A DNA stretch of 34,718 bases from Planctomycetota bacterium (GCA_029777335.1 JAKOSN010000212.1:1-34718); one strand, 5' to 3'; positions 23,933 to 32,087 are shown, numbered from the stretch's first letter. The notes: generated by a model not told the origin, from the sequence alone. Numbers and translations: made by a program.

Positions 23933-24511
23933 GTGAAACACAACGCCGTACTTCTCTGCCAGGGTCACCGCCTTCCTGATGTCCTCGGCGGTGGTCGGTG
24001 GCGGATTGGTGTCACTCTTCTTCACGGGCGTGCCAACTTCCAGGAACCACTTCTCAAACCCACCGGGGGAGTAGGTCAGGATCATGCGGGTTGGCTTGTT
24101 GCTGGTGTTCTTGAAGTAATGCTCCACTCCGCGAGGCATGTGAACCCACGCGCCTTTCTTGACCTCGTGCTTTTTGCCGTCCAGATAGGCCACCAACTCT
24201 CCCTCCACCACGTAGATGGTCTCGTCTTCTCGGGAGTGGGTGTGCGGAGGCGGACCGCCGCCTGGAGGGATCACGTCCTCGAACACGGAGTAGGCTCCGC
24301 CGGTATCCTCAGCGCGTACCTTGACCGTCACCTGCACGCCCATGGCCCACACCTTTTCGCCCTCCCCGTCGGCGACCACCTTCGGCCTGGAGGCGATGAC
24401 TCCTTTGGGCTCCTCGCGCCGTTCCGCTGCGGGCGTGACGGTCGCTCCAAGCAGAAGACCAGTGCCAGTGAGCAAAAAACCACGGCGAGTGTTGGTTGTC
24501 GCCTTCGACAT
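23924..24511 (-). CDS. Tat-exported cupin domain protein
   Basis: The protein has 195 residues from the ATG at 24511, with GGAG 5 nt upstream. The N-terminus has a twin-arginine signal (NTRRGFLLTGTG, then a hydrophobic run and a TPAA cleavage region), so it should be folded and loaded with metal before export. The cupin motif 1 is PPHTHSREDETIYVVEGE with His90, His92 and Glu97, and motif 2 contains PRGVEHYF with His131, giving the four metal ligands. The C-terminal part (PPTTAEDIRKAVTLAEKYG) matches the next gene upstream, at 24691, which lacks the signal. The pair probably arose by duplication. No substrate can be named. Confidence 0.85.
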   Translation of the reverse strand: MSKATTNTRRGFLLTGTGLLLGATVTPAAERREEPKGVIASRPKVVADGEGEKVWAMGVQVTVKVRAEDTGGAYSVFEDVIPPGGGPPPHTHSREDETIYVVEGELVAYLDGKKHEVKKGAWVHMPRGVEHYFKNTSNKPTRMILTYSPGGFEKWFLEVGTPVKKSDTNPPPTTAEDIRKAVTLAEKYGVVFHKK

Positions 24512-24690
24512 GCGCACTCCATTCTCCTTACTGGGACCAGCTTGCTCATACAGATGTTGCACACCCTGGGAAACCGAATTCCCACGTCCATTACCAGGCG
24601 CTGCCCCTGGGACGCTACCACGCAGAGATGACGCACTGGGACAGAAGATCCCAGGAACTGTGATTCTCCAACTGGCTGCCATGCTGCGGC

Positions 24691-25170
24691 TCACCCGTGG
24701 CCTGGCAAGCGAATCTCGATGCCGTAGTTGGGAGCCAGAGCCAGGAGTTTCTCGATCTCTTCTTTGGTGGGAGGGGGAGCCGTTTGTGCGCCTTCCGGCA
24801 GGGGCACGCCGACGGCGAAAAACATTTCCTCCAACCCCGCCGGCGCTACCGAAACGAGCATTCTCGCGGGTTGAGTGCTCTCGTTTCTGAAGGTGTGCGG
24901 GGTGCCTACTGGCATGTTCGCGAACATCCCTGCCGTCGCCACAATGCGCTCGCCATTGATTGTGAAGGTGATCTCGCCTTCCAGAACGTAGAAGCCCTCT
25001 TCTTCGCGGCTGTGGACGTGGGGGGGAGGGCCCCCGCCTGGAGGGATGATACCCTCAAAGAGGGCATACTTCCCGTCGGTTTCCTCCCCGGTCGCCAGGA
25101 AGCGATACACGTCGCCAACCACGCCGATCGTGCGGCCCACTCCAGGTTTTCTCAGGACGGTTCGTGTCAC
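24691..25170 (-). CDS. Cytoplasmic cupin domain protein
   Basis: The protein has 159 residues when started at the GTG at 25170, which has GGAGGGAG 6 nt upstream. Another GTG seven codons earlier is open, but it would sit on that ribosome-binding site. It has cupin motif 1 in PPHVHSREEEGFYVLEGE and motif 2 in MPVGTPHTF, with all four expected metal ligands. The C-terminal stretch PPPTKEEIEKLLALAPNYGIEI matches the Tat-exported cupin downstream at 23924. It has no signal peptide. It is the second of three minus-strand cupin genes, with a 34-nt gap to the first. The reaction is unknown; cupins of this layout include dioxygenases and sugar-binding proteins. Confidence 0.83.
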   Translation of the reverse strand: MTRTVLRKPGVGRTIGVVGDVYRFLATGEETDGKYALFEGIIPPGGGPPPHVHSREEEGFYVLEGEITFTINGERIVATAGMFANMPVGTPHTFRNESTQPARMLVSVAPAGLEEMFFAVGVPLPEGAQTAPPPTKEEIEKLLALAPNYGIEIRLPGHG

Positions 25171-25204
25171 CGGTGTCTCCCTCCACGTCACTTGGTCCGG
25201 CGTT

Positions 25205-25522
25205 TCATTTTAAAAGGAGCAGGAGCATGATCACAGGGGTTTTCGCCTGGATGCTGTGCGTGAGCCCCGCGGGCATGTGGATCCAGGTACCCGCTTTCGC
25301 TTCGTGGCGATCCGCGCCGAGGGTGAGGGTCGCCTCGCCCTGGAGAAACTGCAACACGGCGGGCATGGAAGCGGTGTGTTCAGAAAGTTCCTCTCCCTGG
25401 GCGAACCCGAACAGTACCACCTTGAGACGATCGTCACCGTGGAGCGTGCGGCTCAGAATCCCCTTGTCCGGAGGCTGAACCTCCTTTGTCAGATCGCCAA
25501 AGTGGGTGTAGTTCGTGGTCAT
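25205..25522 (-). CDS. Small cupin domain protein
   Basis: The protein has 105 residues from the ATG at 25522, with GAGGAG 6 nt upstream. It is a single small cupin barrel: GEELSEHTASMPAVLQFLQGEATL is the first motif, with only one His where larger cupins have HxH, and MPAGLTHSI is the second. The C-terminus is strongly hydrophobic (IMLLLLLK), which is common in this small family. It is the first gene of a three-cupin set on the minus strand. Function is unknown; small cupins of this kind are often annotated as quercetin-dioxygenase-like or redox-response proteins without evidence. Confidence 0.82.
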   Translation of the reverse strand: MTTNYTHFGDLTKEVQPPDKGILSRTLHGDDRLKVVLFGFAQGEELSEHTASMPAVLQFLQGEATLTLGADRHEAKAGTWIHMPAGLTHSIQAKTPVIMLLLLLK

Positions 25523-25780
25523 GATTTCTCCTCAGCTGCCACTTGAACCAGAGACTTCGCGCGGTGCGAGCGAGAATACCCTTGATTCAAGGCGTGGGTC
25601 GCGCATGGACCCGCAGGGCTGCTCGGTGGTCCAGGGTTTCTGACTCATGACTCCTCCCTTCCGGACCATTGTACGGAGGAGGGGCAATCACAGGCTTACG
25701 ATTCCCCGCGATGGGCGGAACACTTCCACCGGATCGGTAGATACAATCCCCTTGATCAACCGCATTGAGCAGGAGACCTC

Positions 25781-26593
25781 ATGCCGAACTTCATCTGCAC
25801 AACCTGTGGAACCCAGCACGCTGCGAGCGAACAGCCACCTGCCGGGTGCGCCATCTGCCAGGACGAAAGGCAGTACATCAAGGTTACTGGTCAGCAGTGG
25901 ACGACGTTGGAGCGACTGCGGCTCACTTCCCGCACCTCGATTCGGTTCGAGGAGCCGGGGTTGATCGGCATTGGGATTGATCCGCCCTTTGCCATCGGCC
26001 AGCGCGCCTTGTTTCTGCGCACTCCGCAGGGAAACATTCTGTGGGACTGCGTGTCGCTGCTGGATGAGTCCGTGGTCGAGATGATTCGGGCGCTGGGAGG
26101 AATCGCGGCCCTCGCCATCTCGCATCCCCACTACTACACCGCGATGGTGGATTGGAGTCGGGCGCTTGGGGGAGTGCCGATTTACCTGCACGCCGCTGAT
26201 CGCTCGTGGGTGATGCGCCCGGATAAGGCGATCGTCTTCTGGGAAGGGGAAACAAAGCTGCTGGCGGAGGGGTTGACGCTGGTGCGTTGTGGGGGACACT
26301 TCGCGGGCGGCACGGTGTTGCACTGGCGAGGGGGTGCCGACGGCAAGGGCGCTCTGCTGTCTGGCGACATCATTCAGGTGGTCGCTGACCGCAAGCATGT
26401 CAGCTTCATGTATTCGTACCCCAACTACATTCCCCTCGCGGCAAACGTCGTGGAGCAGATTGCCCAGGCAGTGGAACCCTTCCCATACGATCGGGTGTAC
26501 GGAGCTTTCTGGGACATGGTGATCGAACGAGAGGGCAAGGCGGTAGTCGCCCGCTCGGTGGAACGGTATCGGCGGGCTCTCAGTGGTCAGTGA
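25781..26593 (+). CDS. MBL-fold hydrolase with N-terminal zinc-ribbon
   Basis: The 270-residue protein starts with a zinc-ribbon-like part (Cys6, Cys9, Cys23, Cys26) and continues as a metallo-beta-lactamase fold. The metal motif, normally HxHxDH, reads SHPHYYTAMVDW (His115, His117), so the Asp-His half is replaced. Later ligands are present: His163 in CGGHFAGG and Asp186 in LSGD. This variant occurs in a subfamily with the SHPHYYT signature, whose substrate is unknown. AGGAG lies 6 nt upstream of the ATG. A TACAAT box at 25742-25747 could be the -10 of its promoter, but no -35 box is seen. It is divergent from the cupin set. Confidence 0.85.
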   Translation: MPNFICTTCGTQHAASEQPPAGCAICQDERQYIKVTGQQWTTLERLRLTSRTSIRFEEPGLIGIGIDPPFAIGQRALFLRTPQGNILWDCVSLLDESVVEMIRALGGIAALAISHPHYYTAMVDWSRALGGVPIYLHAADRSWVMRPDKAIVFWEGETKLLAEGLTLVRCGGHFAGGTVLHWRGGADGKGALLSGDIIQVVADRKHVSFMYSYPNYIPLAANVVEQIAQAVEPFPYDRVYGAFWDMVIEREGKAVVARSVERYRRALSGQ

Positions 26594-26715
26594 CCAGGGT
26601 GTGAGCGATCAGGACATGCACGGACGGTCCTTGCGCGCCTGGCCGGGCGCTTGACTTCAGGAAGTTCGGAAGGCTCGCCTCCAGCGTGCCATGAGTGATC
26701 GCGCAAGTCTTTCCG

Positions 26716-27114
26716 TCAGCGTGGTTCGGGCAAGATATCGGGTTCGACCTGATACGCATCGGCGAGGCGGTTCATGGCGTTGTACAGGCCGACGACGGCG
26801 AGCACTTCTCCAAGTCCTTCATTATCCAGCCCCAACTTCTGCGTTGCCGCCGTGTGCGAGTTGATACAGTAATCGCACCCATTCGTGGCCGACACCGCCA
26901 GAGCGATGATCTCCTTGGTGAGCAGATCGAGCTTTCCCGGCTTCATGATCGCCTTCAACCGTGTCCAGCACAGTTCAAGGTGCTCGGGATGACTGGCGAG
27001 CGCTCGCCAGATATTGGGGATATGAGCGATCTTCTTGGTTGCCTTGATGTCGTCAAACACGGCCTTGATGCGCGGATCGGTGGTGTTCTCGTCCACTAGC
27101 TTCACGGTCGGCAT
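26716..27114 (-). CDS. Carboxymuconolactone decarboxylase / AhpD-like protein
   Basis: The 132-residue protein is all-helical and carries the AhpD-type motif: Glu68, then CDYCINSH with Cys80, Cys83 and His87. In AhpD relatives these residues form a redox-active, proton-relay site that reduces peroxide-linked partners; others in the family act as decarboxylases. A near-perfect AAAGGAGG precedes the ATG. The first 51 residues are repeated exactly in a truncated copy at 28121-28360. The DinB-like gene lies just upstream on the same strand with a 120-nt gap, so they may be co-expressed. Confidence 0.88.
   Translation of the reverse strand: MPTVKLVDENTTDPRIKAVFDDIKATKKIAHIPNIWRALASHPEHLELCWTRLKAIMKPGKLDLLTKEIIALAVSATNGCDYCINSHTAATQKLGLDNEGLGEVLAVVGLYNAMNRLADAYQVEPDILPEPR
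26961..27114 (-). repeat. 154-bp direct repeat, copy 1 (in the AhpD-like gene)
   Basis: This segment, from within codon 52 to the start codon of the AhpD-like gene, is repeated at 28207-28360 in the same orientation, 1246 bp away. I count one difference (27096 T versus 28342 C), which is synonymous in the Leu codon. Similarity continues weakly into the ribosome-binding region. Confidence 0.9.
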
Positions 27115-27234
27115 GGGTAATTCCTCCTTTGGAGATCCCTTTATTGGGTGGAAAGGAATCGACGTAAGTTGTTATTTTTCAAATCCTCTCAACGCTTTCC
27201 CTCCCCAGTGATGTGTCTGCGGCTACCTGCAATC

Positions 27235-27846
27235 CTATTTTTGTGGGGATGCAGAAGTTAGGCTGCGAGCACTTGACGCGTGACCTGCGGTCGAGGTCTG
27301 CTGATACTCAATTTCAGCTGCCATCATCTGTTGAAGGTGCCGGCGCGCGTGCTGGGTCAAGAAGTAAAGCCATTGATACAGGTCAATCTTTCCCAGGTTG
27401 TTTACGGTCATGCGGATTTGGCAGAGAGAGCCTTCTCCGTGGCTCATCTGCTGTAACAGATATTGACATTCGGCTGCTTGTTGGTGCAGCGTCGCCCGAA
27501 CCACTGCTGGGGTCGGCTGTCCCGTGGGTTCCATATGCTTGGGGCGGATCCATACGAAACTGCCGCGCTGACCGATGAGCTCAAGCCGCTGGAGATCGCT
27601 TTCTCCTTCCCCAATCGAGTGACCACGGGCGGCTCGGCGTTTGGCGATCTCGACCCACTTACGTAGGGTGAGCATCAAAAAGTGGTTCGTGAGGGTGATA
27701 TGTTCCAGTATTTCGTCGATAGACCACCCTCCGGTGGCCGGTTTGAAGCGGCGGCATTCGTCCGGACGGCTGAACCAACGGTCCACCTCCTCGAAGCTAT
27801 CGATCAGCGCCTGGCGGACAGCGGCGACGGTTTTCTCGTAGGGCAT
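27235..27846 (-). CDS. DinB-like (DinB/YfiT) four-helix protein
   Basis: The 203-residue protein has the layout of the DinB superfamily of metal-binding four-helix bundles. The N-terminal helix begins TVAAVRQALIDSFEEVDRW. GWSIDEILEHITLTNHFL carries the first His ligands, and a later helix LTQHARRHLQQM carries the others. The last 30 residues are low-complexity (Ser, Ala, Thr). GAGGG lies 8 nt before the ATG. The family includes bacillithiol and mycothiol transferases, but thiol use cannot be told here. It probably shares a transcript with the AhpD-like gene downstream. Confidence 0.82.
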   Translation of the reverse strand: MPYEKTVAAVRQALIDSFEEVDRWFSRPDECRRFKPATGGWSIDEILEHITLTNHFLMLTLRKWVEIAKRRAARGHSIGEGESDLQRLELIGQRGSFVWIRPKHMEPTGQPTPAVVRATLHQQAAECQYLLQQMSHGEGSLCQIRMTVNNLGKIDLYQWLYFLTQHARRHLQQMMAAEIEYQQTSTAGHASSARSLTSASPQK

Positions 27847-28120
27847 GGTTTTCCCTCACGCTGGTAGCTCTTCCGGCTTGCAAGATCTGCTCAACGTCGA
27901 GATCACTTTACCAAAGTTCGGACCGAGGCGGAACTGGTACACCTGGCTTCTCGCGGAGCGCGGCGAGCCTGAGCAAGATGCAGGCGCTTTCCTCTTGCGA
28001 GATCATGCGAATCAGGTCGCTGCGAGTCGAGCGGATCAAAGTGTAGGCACGAGGGGGAGAGTTACAACCGTAGCTGTCGAAACCGAGGGCAGAGTTAAAG
28101 GAATCCATCTCTTATGCCCT
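27847..28120. other. Gap between the DinB-like gene and the truncated AhpD-like copy
   Basis: About 270 bp. A 66-codon open frame on the minus strand (27908-28108) has an ATG with a weak GAAGGG and a C-terminal RSTRSDLIRMISQEESACILLR-like region, which may be a short gene or a gene remnant. I cannot recognise it. No other feature is visible. Confidence 0.3.
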
Positions 28121-28360
28121 TCAATTCCCTTCCGACATTCTAAAGAGCCACTTCGCAAGTCTTTTTCTGAAAATGTCATAATGAACCACCTCTGGTTCAA
28201 ATACGTGTGTCCAGCACAGTTCAAGGTGCTCGGGATGACTGGCGAGCGCTCGCCAGATATTGGGGATATGAGCGATCTTCTTGGTTGCCTTGATGTCGTC
28301 AAACACGGCCTTGATGCGCGGATCGGTGGTGTTCTCGTCCACCAGCTTCACGGTCGGCAT
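28121..28360 (-). pseudogene. Truncated duplicate of the AhpD-like gene
   Basis: A 79-codon frame whose first 51 residues are identical to the AhpD-like protein at 26716-27114. It then runs into 28 unrelated residues (HVFEPEVVHYD and following) up to a chance stop. It lacks the CDYCINSH active site entirely. The start codon and an AAAGGAAG ribosome-binding site remain, so a protein could still be made. The near identity of the duplicated 154 bp points to a recent duplication that cut off the 3' part of the gene. Confidence 0.85.
28207..28360 (-). repeat. 154-bp direct repeat, copy 2 (in the truncated copy)
   Basis: Counterpart of 26961-27114 with one visible base difference. The sequence departs abruptly at 28206, inside the coding frame. 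No inverted repeat or insertion-sequence end is visible at this boundary. Confidence 0.9.
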
Positions 28361-28785
28361 AGCGGATTCTTCCTTTCTGAACGAATCAGTCGACGATTAT
28401 GCGAAGTGCCGCAGAATGTCGTTTTTCGCGCCCGGTGCACGCTAGTCTCTTCCGGTAGTGTTCCAAGATTTTCGGTGCATGATCTTCTAGGTTTTGCCGT
28501 TTTGGGCGGTCATTCTGTACCGTCATTCTACTCGCCGGCACCGACACTGAGCCTGCCGAACCGCCAGATCCCAGCGGTCGCGATGGTCATTGGCGTCCTC
28601 ACCATCCTTGACCTGCTCAGCGCATGACGGTCGGCCTATTTCTCTTACGACCGGATTCTTGGTAAACGAGGAAGAACTGGACCTGGGAGGGTGGCGATTT
28701 CCTCGTTTCCGGTTCGCAATGGTTGCTTTCGATTGTACCGATCCGGAGCCAATCCTATAATGGAGGAAGTTGTGGGAGGGATGGC
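28361..28785. other. Intergenic region upstream of the AbiE genes
   Basis: About 425 bp with no convincing gene. It is less GC-rich than most of the window. The only clear element is the promoter at 28733-28761. Open frames on both strands here lack ribosome-binding sites and protein features. Confidence 0.35.
28733..28761 (+). promoter_or_regulatory. Promoter of the AbiEi/AbiEii operon
   Basis: TTGTAC (28733-28738), a 17-nt spacer and a perfect TATAAT (28756-28761) lie 24 nt upstream of the antitoxin start. The leader would be about 18 nt and just contains the GGGAGGG ribosome-binding site. Confidence 0.7.
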
Positions 28786-29418
28786 ATGAATCTGAACGTT
28801 CGTGCAAATGTACTGGACCAACTCCGCCAGAAAGGCCGGGGCTGGGTATTCACCATCCTGGATTTTCCTGCAACCCAGGATAAAAACGAGTTCAAGAACG
28901 TCCTGCGCGCACTGTGCATGGCCGGGCGCGTGAGGAAGGTCGCAGCAGGAGTTTTTCACTATCCGCGCAAGATTCGTCATCTGAACCTCGAAGTCCCACC
29001 GGAGCCGATTAAGGTCGCCAGGGCGGTTGCCAAGCTCGGAGGCCATCGCATCGCCCTGACCGGAGCGGAGGCAGCAAACCGCTTTGGGCTGTCTACCCAG
29101 GTGCCGGCGAAGCTTGCGTACCTCACTGACGGTCCAGATAAGGTGATTCACCTCGGGAAGACCACGCTGAGGCTTCGCCACGTTCCTGCTGACTGTGTTC
29201 GCGTTGGAGGCCCACTTGAACGGGCACTTGTTCAGGCGATCCTCTACCTTGGGCCTGACGCACTTGACGAAAAAGCGATCCAGAAGCTAAGGCAGGCTGT
29301 GCCACCCACCAGGCGACACAAGGTTTTCGCTGCAGGCGAACGTTTCGGGGGGTGGGTGGGACAGATATTGCAGAAAATCGCGGCTCCCCCCCTCCCAGAA
29401 ACGGTGGAGCATGGATGA
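28786..29418 (+). CDS. Type IV toxin-antitoxin AbiEi-family antitoxin
   Basis: The protein has 210 residues from the ATG at 28786, with GGGAGGG 6 nt upstream. The N-terminus is a winged-helix-like domain (LRQKGRGWVFTILDFPATQDKNEF to GRVRKVAAGVFHYPRK), as in AbiEi/DUF6088 proteins. This domain binds the operon's own promoter in studied AbiE systems. A C-terminal domain follows with RIALTGAEAANRFGLSTQVPAKL, which is characteristic of the family. It overlaps the toxin gene by 8 nt, so the two are translationally coupled. By analogy it neutralises the toxin and represses the operon; no operator repeat was confirmed. Confidence 0.87.
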   Translation: MNLNVRANVLDQLRQKGRGWVFTILDFPATQDKNEFKNVLRALCMAGRVRKVAAGVFHYPRKIRHLNLEVPPEPIKVARAVAKLGGHRIALTGAEAANRFGLSTQVPAKLAYLTDGPDKVIHLGKTTLRLRHVPADCVRVGGPLERALVQAILYLGPDALDEKAIQKLRQAVPPTRRHKVFAAGERFGGWVGQILQKIAAPPLPETVEHG

Positions 29419-30451
29419 CATCGCGAGAGAGTCGGCCAGGGACCGGCGCGACCTTTTCCTCACCGGGGCCAGCAAACTTGGTCTCACCCCAACCATTGTC
29501 GAAAAAGACTTCTGGGTCTGCTGGTTGCTCAAGCGGGTTTTCTCCCTCTCTGGGTTTGAAGGGGCCTTCGTCTTCAAGGGCGGCACCTCTCTGTCAAAGG
29601 TCTACAATGCGATTGAGCGATTCTCTGAGGATGTCGATCTCGTGTGGGATCGAAAGTCTCTTGGCTTCGGAGCAGAGAAGGATCCACTCGGAGAAGATGT
29701 CAGTCAAACGAAAGCAGAGAAACAACTCATTCCGGATCTGAAGGAAATGGCGAAGTCGGTGATGAGGGAGCAATTCCTTCCTACGCTCGCCGAGGCAGTG
29801 AGAGATCACCTGAACACCGACAATTGGGTTGTCGAAATTGAGGACAACGAGCAACAACTCACCGTTCTCTTTTCATACCCGAGGGTCAGCGGTTTTCATT
29901 CGGCTTACATCAAGCCCCATGTGAAACTCGAACTTGTGCCTCTCTCCGAACCAGTACCCAGTGCAGACGCGTTGGTCAAGCCTTATCTGGCCAATGCCAT
30001 CGGTGAGGCATTTACCGATCCGGATGTACCCCTAAGGCACATTCTGGCTACCCGAACCTTCTGGGAGAAGGCGACAATCCTGCACATGTATCACCACTAT
30101 CCGGAGGAAAAACCGTTCGGAGCAAGATTCTCCCGGCATTACTACGACATCTTCCGACTGGTCCAAACGGGCCACGCGAATACCGCTATTGCCGATCCGG
30201 AATTGCTCCGGAGCGTGGTTCGACACAAAAAGAGGTTCTATCGTTCGGGACCGGCGAAGTACGACGAGGCAGCCACCGGGAGACTATGTCTTGTGCCGGC
30301 CACAACGCGAATCGAGGCGCTTCAGGCTGACTACGACGGCATGAGCGAAATGTTCTTCGGATCCCCTCCGCCATTGGAGGACATTCTGGCCACATTGCGA
30401 GAAATCGAGACGATCGTGAACAACAAAATGGCACCCAAGGCGACAGAATGA
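29411..30451 (+). CDS. AbiEii/AbiGii-family nucleotidyltransferase toxin
   Basis: The 346-residue protein has the DUF1814 nucleotidyltransferase signature: FVFKGGTSLSKVY (Gly57-Gly58-Thr59-Ser60) and RFSEDVDLVW with Asp74 and Asp76, the metal-binding pair. The N-terminal VEKDFWVCWLL is also typical. Toxins of this family are thought to transfer nucleotides to RNA targets such as tRNA, causing growth arrest, and AbiE can act in phage defence. The C-terminal half, with RHYYDIFRLV and FYRSGPAKYDEA, fits the family. All visible catalytic residues are intact. Its start lies within the antitoxin's last codons. Confidence 0.9.
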   Translation: MDDIARESARDRRDLFLTGASKLGLTPTIVEKDFWVCWLLKRVFSLSGFEGAFVFKGGTSLSKVYNAIERFSEDVDLVWDRKSLGFGAEKDPLGEDVSQTKAEKQLIPDLKEMAKSVMREQFLPTLAEAVRDHLNTDNWVVEIEDNEQQLTVLFSYPRVSGFHSAYIKPHVKLELVPLSEPVPSADALVKPYLANAIGEAFTDPDVPLRHILATRTFWEKATILHMYHHYPEEKPFGARFSRHYYDIFRLVQTGHANTAIADPELLRSVVRHKKRFYRSGPAKYDEAATGRLCLVPATTRIEALQADYDGMSEMFFGSPPPLEDILATLREIETIVNNKMAPKATE

Positions 30452-30563
30452 GGCGGATCCGTATCTCCGCTTGTTTGTCCCAAGTTGAATGAAGACGACC
30501 TTCGTTCACCGCACCGAAGCGAAGCACCCGGCGCTGACGCTTTTCGGGCTCCGAAAAACAGGG

Positions 30564-31874
30564 CTATGACAAGGTTTCCTCCACGGGAGCGGGGAGGGGG
30601 GGACCGAGGAGGGGGTGTGGCTCCTGCCAGCGGTGTCGCGTTTGCTCCAGGAAGGCGTCGAGAACCTGACGGTACTGATCGACGCGGTCCAGGTGGTGCA
30701 CCCGTACCTCGTTCACTTCCCAGCGGTCGTCCGGCTTGACGAAATACTGCACCTCGCGGGCGGGGTCCTCGATCTCGCCACTCTCCTGGTAGAGCATCAC
30801 CGCGTCGTGAGTGCGCAGGGCCCACTCGCGCGCCGCCCCGATTTGCCAGCCCTGACAGACATAGGCACGCTCCGGCCCTGGTTGTTCCCGCGCCAGCGCC
30901 AGGAGATTCATCCCGTGCACGGCGGGCGGACGGGCGATCCCAAAGGCTTCGAGGAGCGTGGGCATCAGATCGACCGTTTGTGTCAGCGCCGCAACGCGCA
31001 GCATCGCTGTATCCGGGTTCGCCAACGAGTGCGGAAGACGCATCAGCAGGGGAAGATGCACCACCTCCTCGTGCAGCCACGGTCGATGCGGACCCACCAC
31101 GCCATGTTCGCCGAGTGCCTGGCCGCTGTCACTGGTGACAACAAGTAGACACTCCTTCGTCAGCTGGCGTTTGTCCAACTCTGCGAGCAGCAAACCCAGG
31201 GCGGCATCGAGGTAACTCACGGCGCCCGCACAGGTACTCTGGAGGCGAAGAAACCCATCGTCGTCCTGCGGATCGAAGAAGCCGGTGGGGGGATCGAACC
31301 ACGGTTGCAGCGGGTCGGCCGCCTCGCGCAACAGGGCCTCTTCCTCGCTCTGGTCCTCGATCTCTTCCTCCTCGCTCATCGGCTCGGTAAGGTAGGGTTC
31401 CAGGTACTCGTCGGGAACGGACCAGGGCGGAAGGAGGAAGCCCAGGTCGAGCCAGAGCAGCCAGTGCTCGGCGTGGGCGAGGTCGTCCAGAGTGGAACTC
31501 ACACCGGCGAGCATGTATTCGAGGAGGGTCCCCTCGGCATCGCCGCGCAGTTCCTCGATCTGCGTCCAGCCCTGGCGCCACTCGGGAGCCACGGGGTGAG
31601 TGGTATCGACGAGCAGCACCGTGGGAATCTCGCGCTGGCGCAGCAGAGCGAGCAGATCGGGGGGGCTGGCGGGTGCGGCGTTGGGGAAGTGATAACAGCC
31701 GGTGCGCCAGGTCTGGCGGGCCGCGTCGGGATCAGGGTTGTCGGCAAAGTGCTGATCGAAGACCACCCCTTCGGTGGCCAGGCGATCAAGCGCAGGGGTG
31801 CTGATCCACAGGTTGCCATAACAACCCAGGAAACCAAGATGACAGCCGCGCAGCGTCAGGACAATCGCTTTCAT
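30564..31874 (-). CDS. Sulfatase / alkaline-phosphatase-fold protein lacking catalytic residues
   Basis: The protein has 436 residues from the ATG at 31874. It follows the sulfatase pattern: LGCYGNLWISTPALDRLATEGVVFD near the N-terminus, VVTSDSGQALGEHG in the middle, HEEVVHLPLLMRLP, and a final TVDLMPTLLEAFGI. Key residues are missing. The first metal Asp of the usual TLDTLR is Arg9. The formylglycine site C/S-x-P-x-R is PDAAR, with Pro49 in the nucleophile place. The His of the SDHG motif is Ser. An acidic insert (SEEEEIEDQSEEE) lies in the middle. It has no signal peptide. It is probably a non-catalytic relative, or an enzyme with another mechanism. There is no ribosome-binding site; see the -10 box at 31883. 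Confidence 0.82.
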   Translation of the reverse strand: MKAIVLTLRGCHLGFLGCYGNLWISTPALDRLATEGVVFDQHFADNPDPDAARQTWRTGCYHFPNAAPASPPDLLALLRQREIPTVLLVDTTHPVAPEWRQGWTQIEELRGDAEGTLLEYMLAGVSSTLDDLAHAEHWLLWLDLGFLLPPWSVPDEYLEPYLTEPMSEEEEIEDQSEEEALLREAADPLQPWFDPPTGFFDPQDDDGFLRLQSTCAGAVSYLDAALGLLLAELDKRQLTKECLLVVTSDSGQALGEHGVVGPHRPWLHEEVVHLPLLMRLPHSLANPDTAMLRVAALTQTVDLMPTLLEAFGIARPPAVHGMNLLALAREQPGPERAYVCQGWQIGAAREWALRTHDAVMLYQESGEIEDPAREVQYFVKPDDRWEVNEVRVHHLDRVDQYRQVLDAFLEQTRHRWQEPHPLLGPPLPAPVEETLS

Positions 31875-31882
31875 GGTATTTA

Positions 31883-31888
31883 ATTGTA
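31883..31888 (-). promoter_or_regulatory. -10 box just upstream of the sulfatase-like gene
   Basis: TACAAT on the minus strand (31888-31883) ends 8 nt before the start codon, so transcription would begin at or next to the ATG. The gene has no Shine-Dalgarno sequence, which fits a leaderless mRNA. No good -35 box is present. Confidence 0.35.
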
Positions 31889-31965
31889 GAGAGTTCCGGG
31901 GCGGCGCACCAGTTCGAGTGGGCAGGGAGCACGGAGCGGAATCGCGCACCTGGCGGGGAGAATTC

Positions 31966-31993
31966 TTGACTGTGGCGTCCCGGGCTCTAAAAA
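31966..31993 (+). promoter_or_regulatory. Promoter candidate for folE
   Basis: TTGACT (31966-31971), a 16-nt spacer and TAAAAA (31988-31993) lie about 95 nt upstream of the folE start. The -35 box is strong and the -10 box moderate. Confidence 0.4.
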
Positions 31994-32087
31994 TGCAGTG
32001 GACAGAAAGGGCAAACCCTCACCCGCCGCACTGCCACCACCTCCGGTTGTCCGGCGCTGCACCCCCTGGTGACGAAAAGAGCCTGTC

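Noticed and set aside
30541..30557. TTTTCGG/CCGAAAA hairpin as terminator of the AbiE operon
   Set aside because: The stem is only 7 bp with a 3-nt loop and lacks a T-tract on either strand; kept out as too weak.
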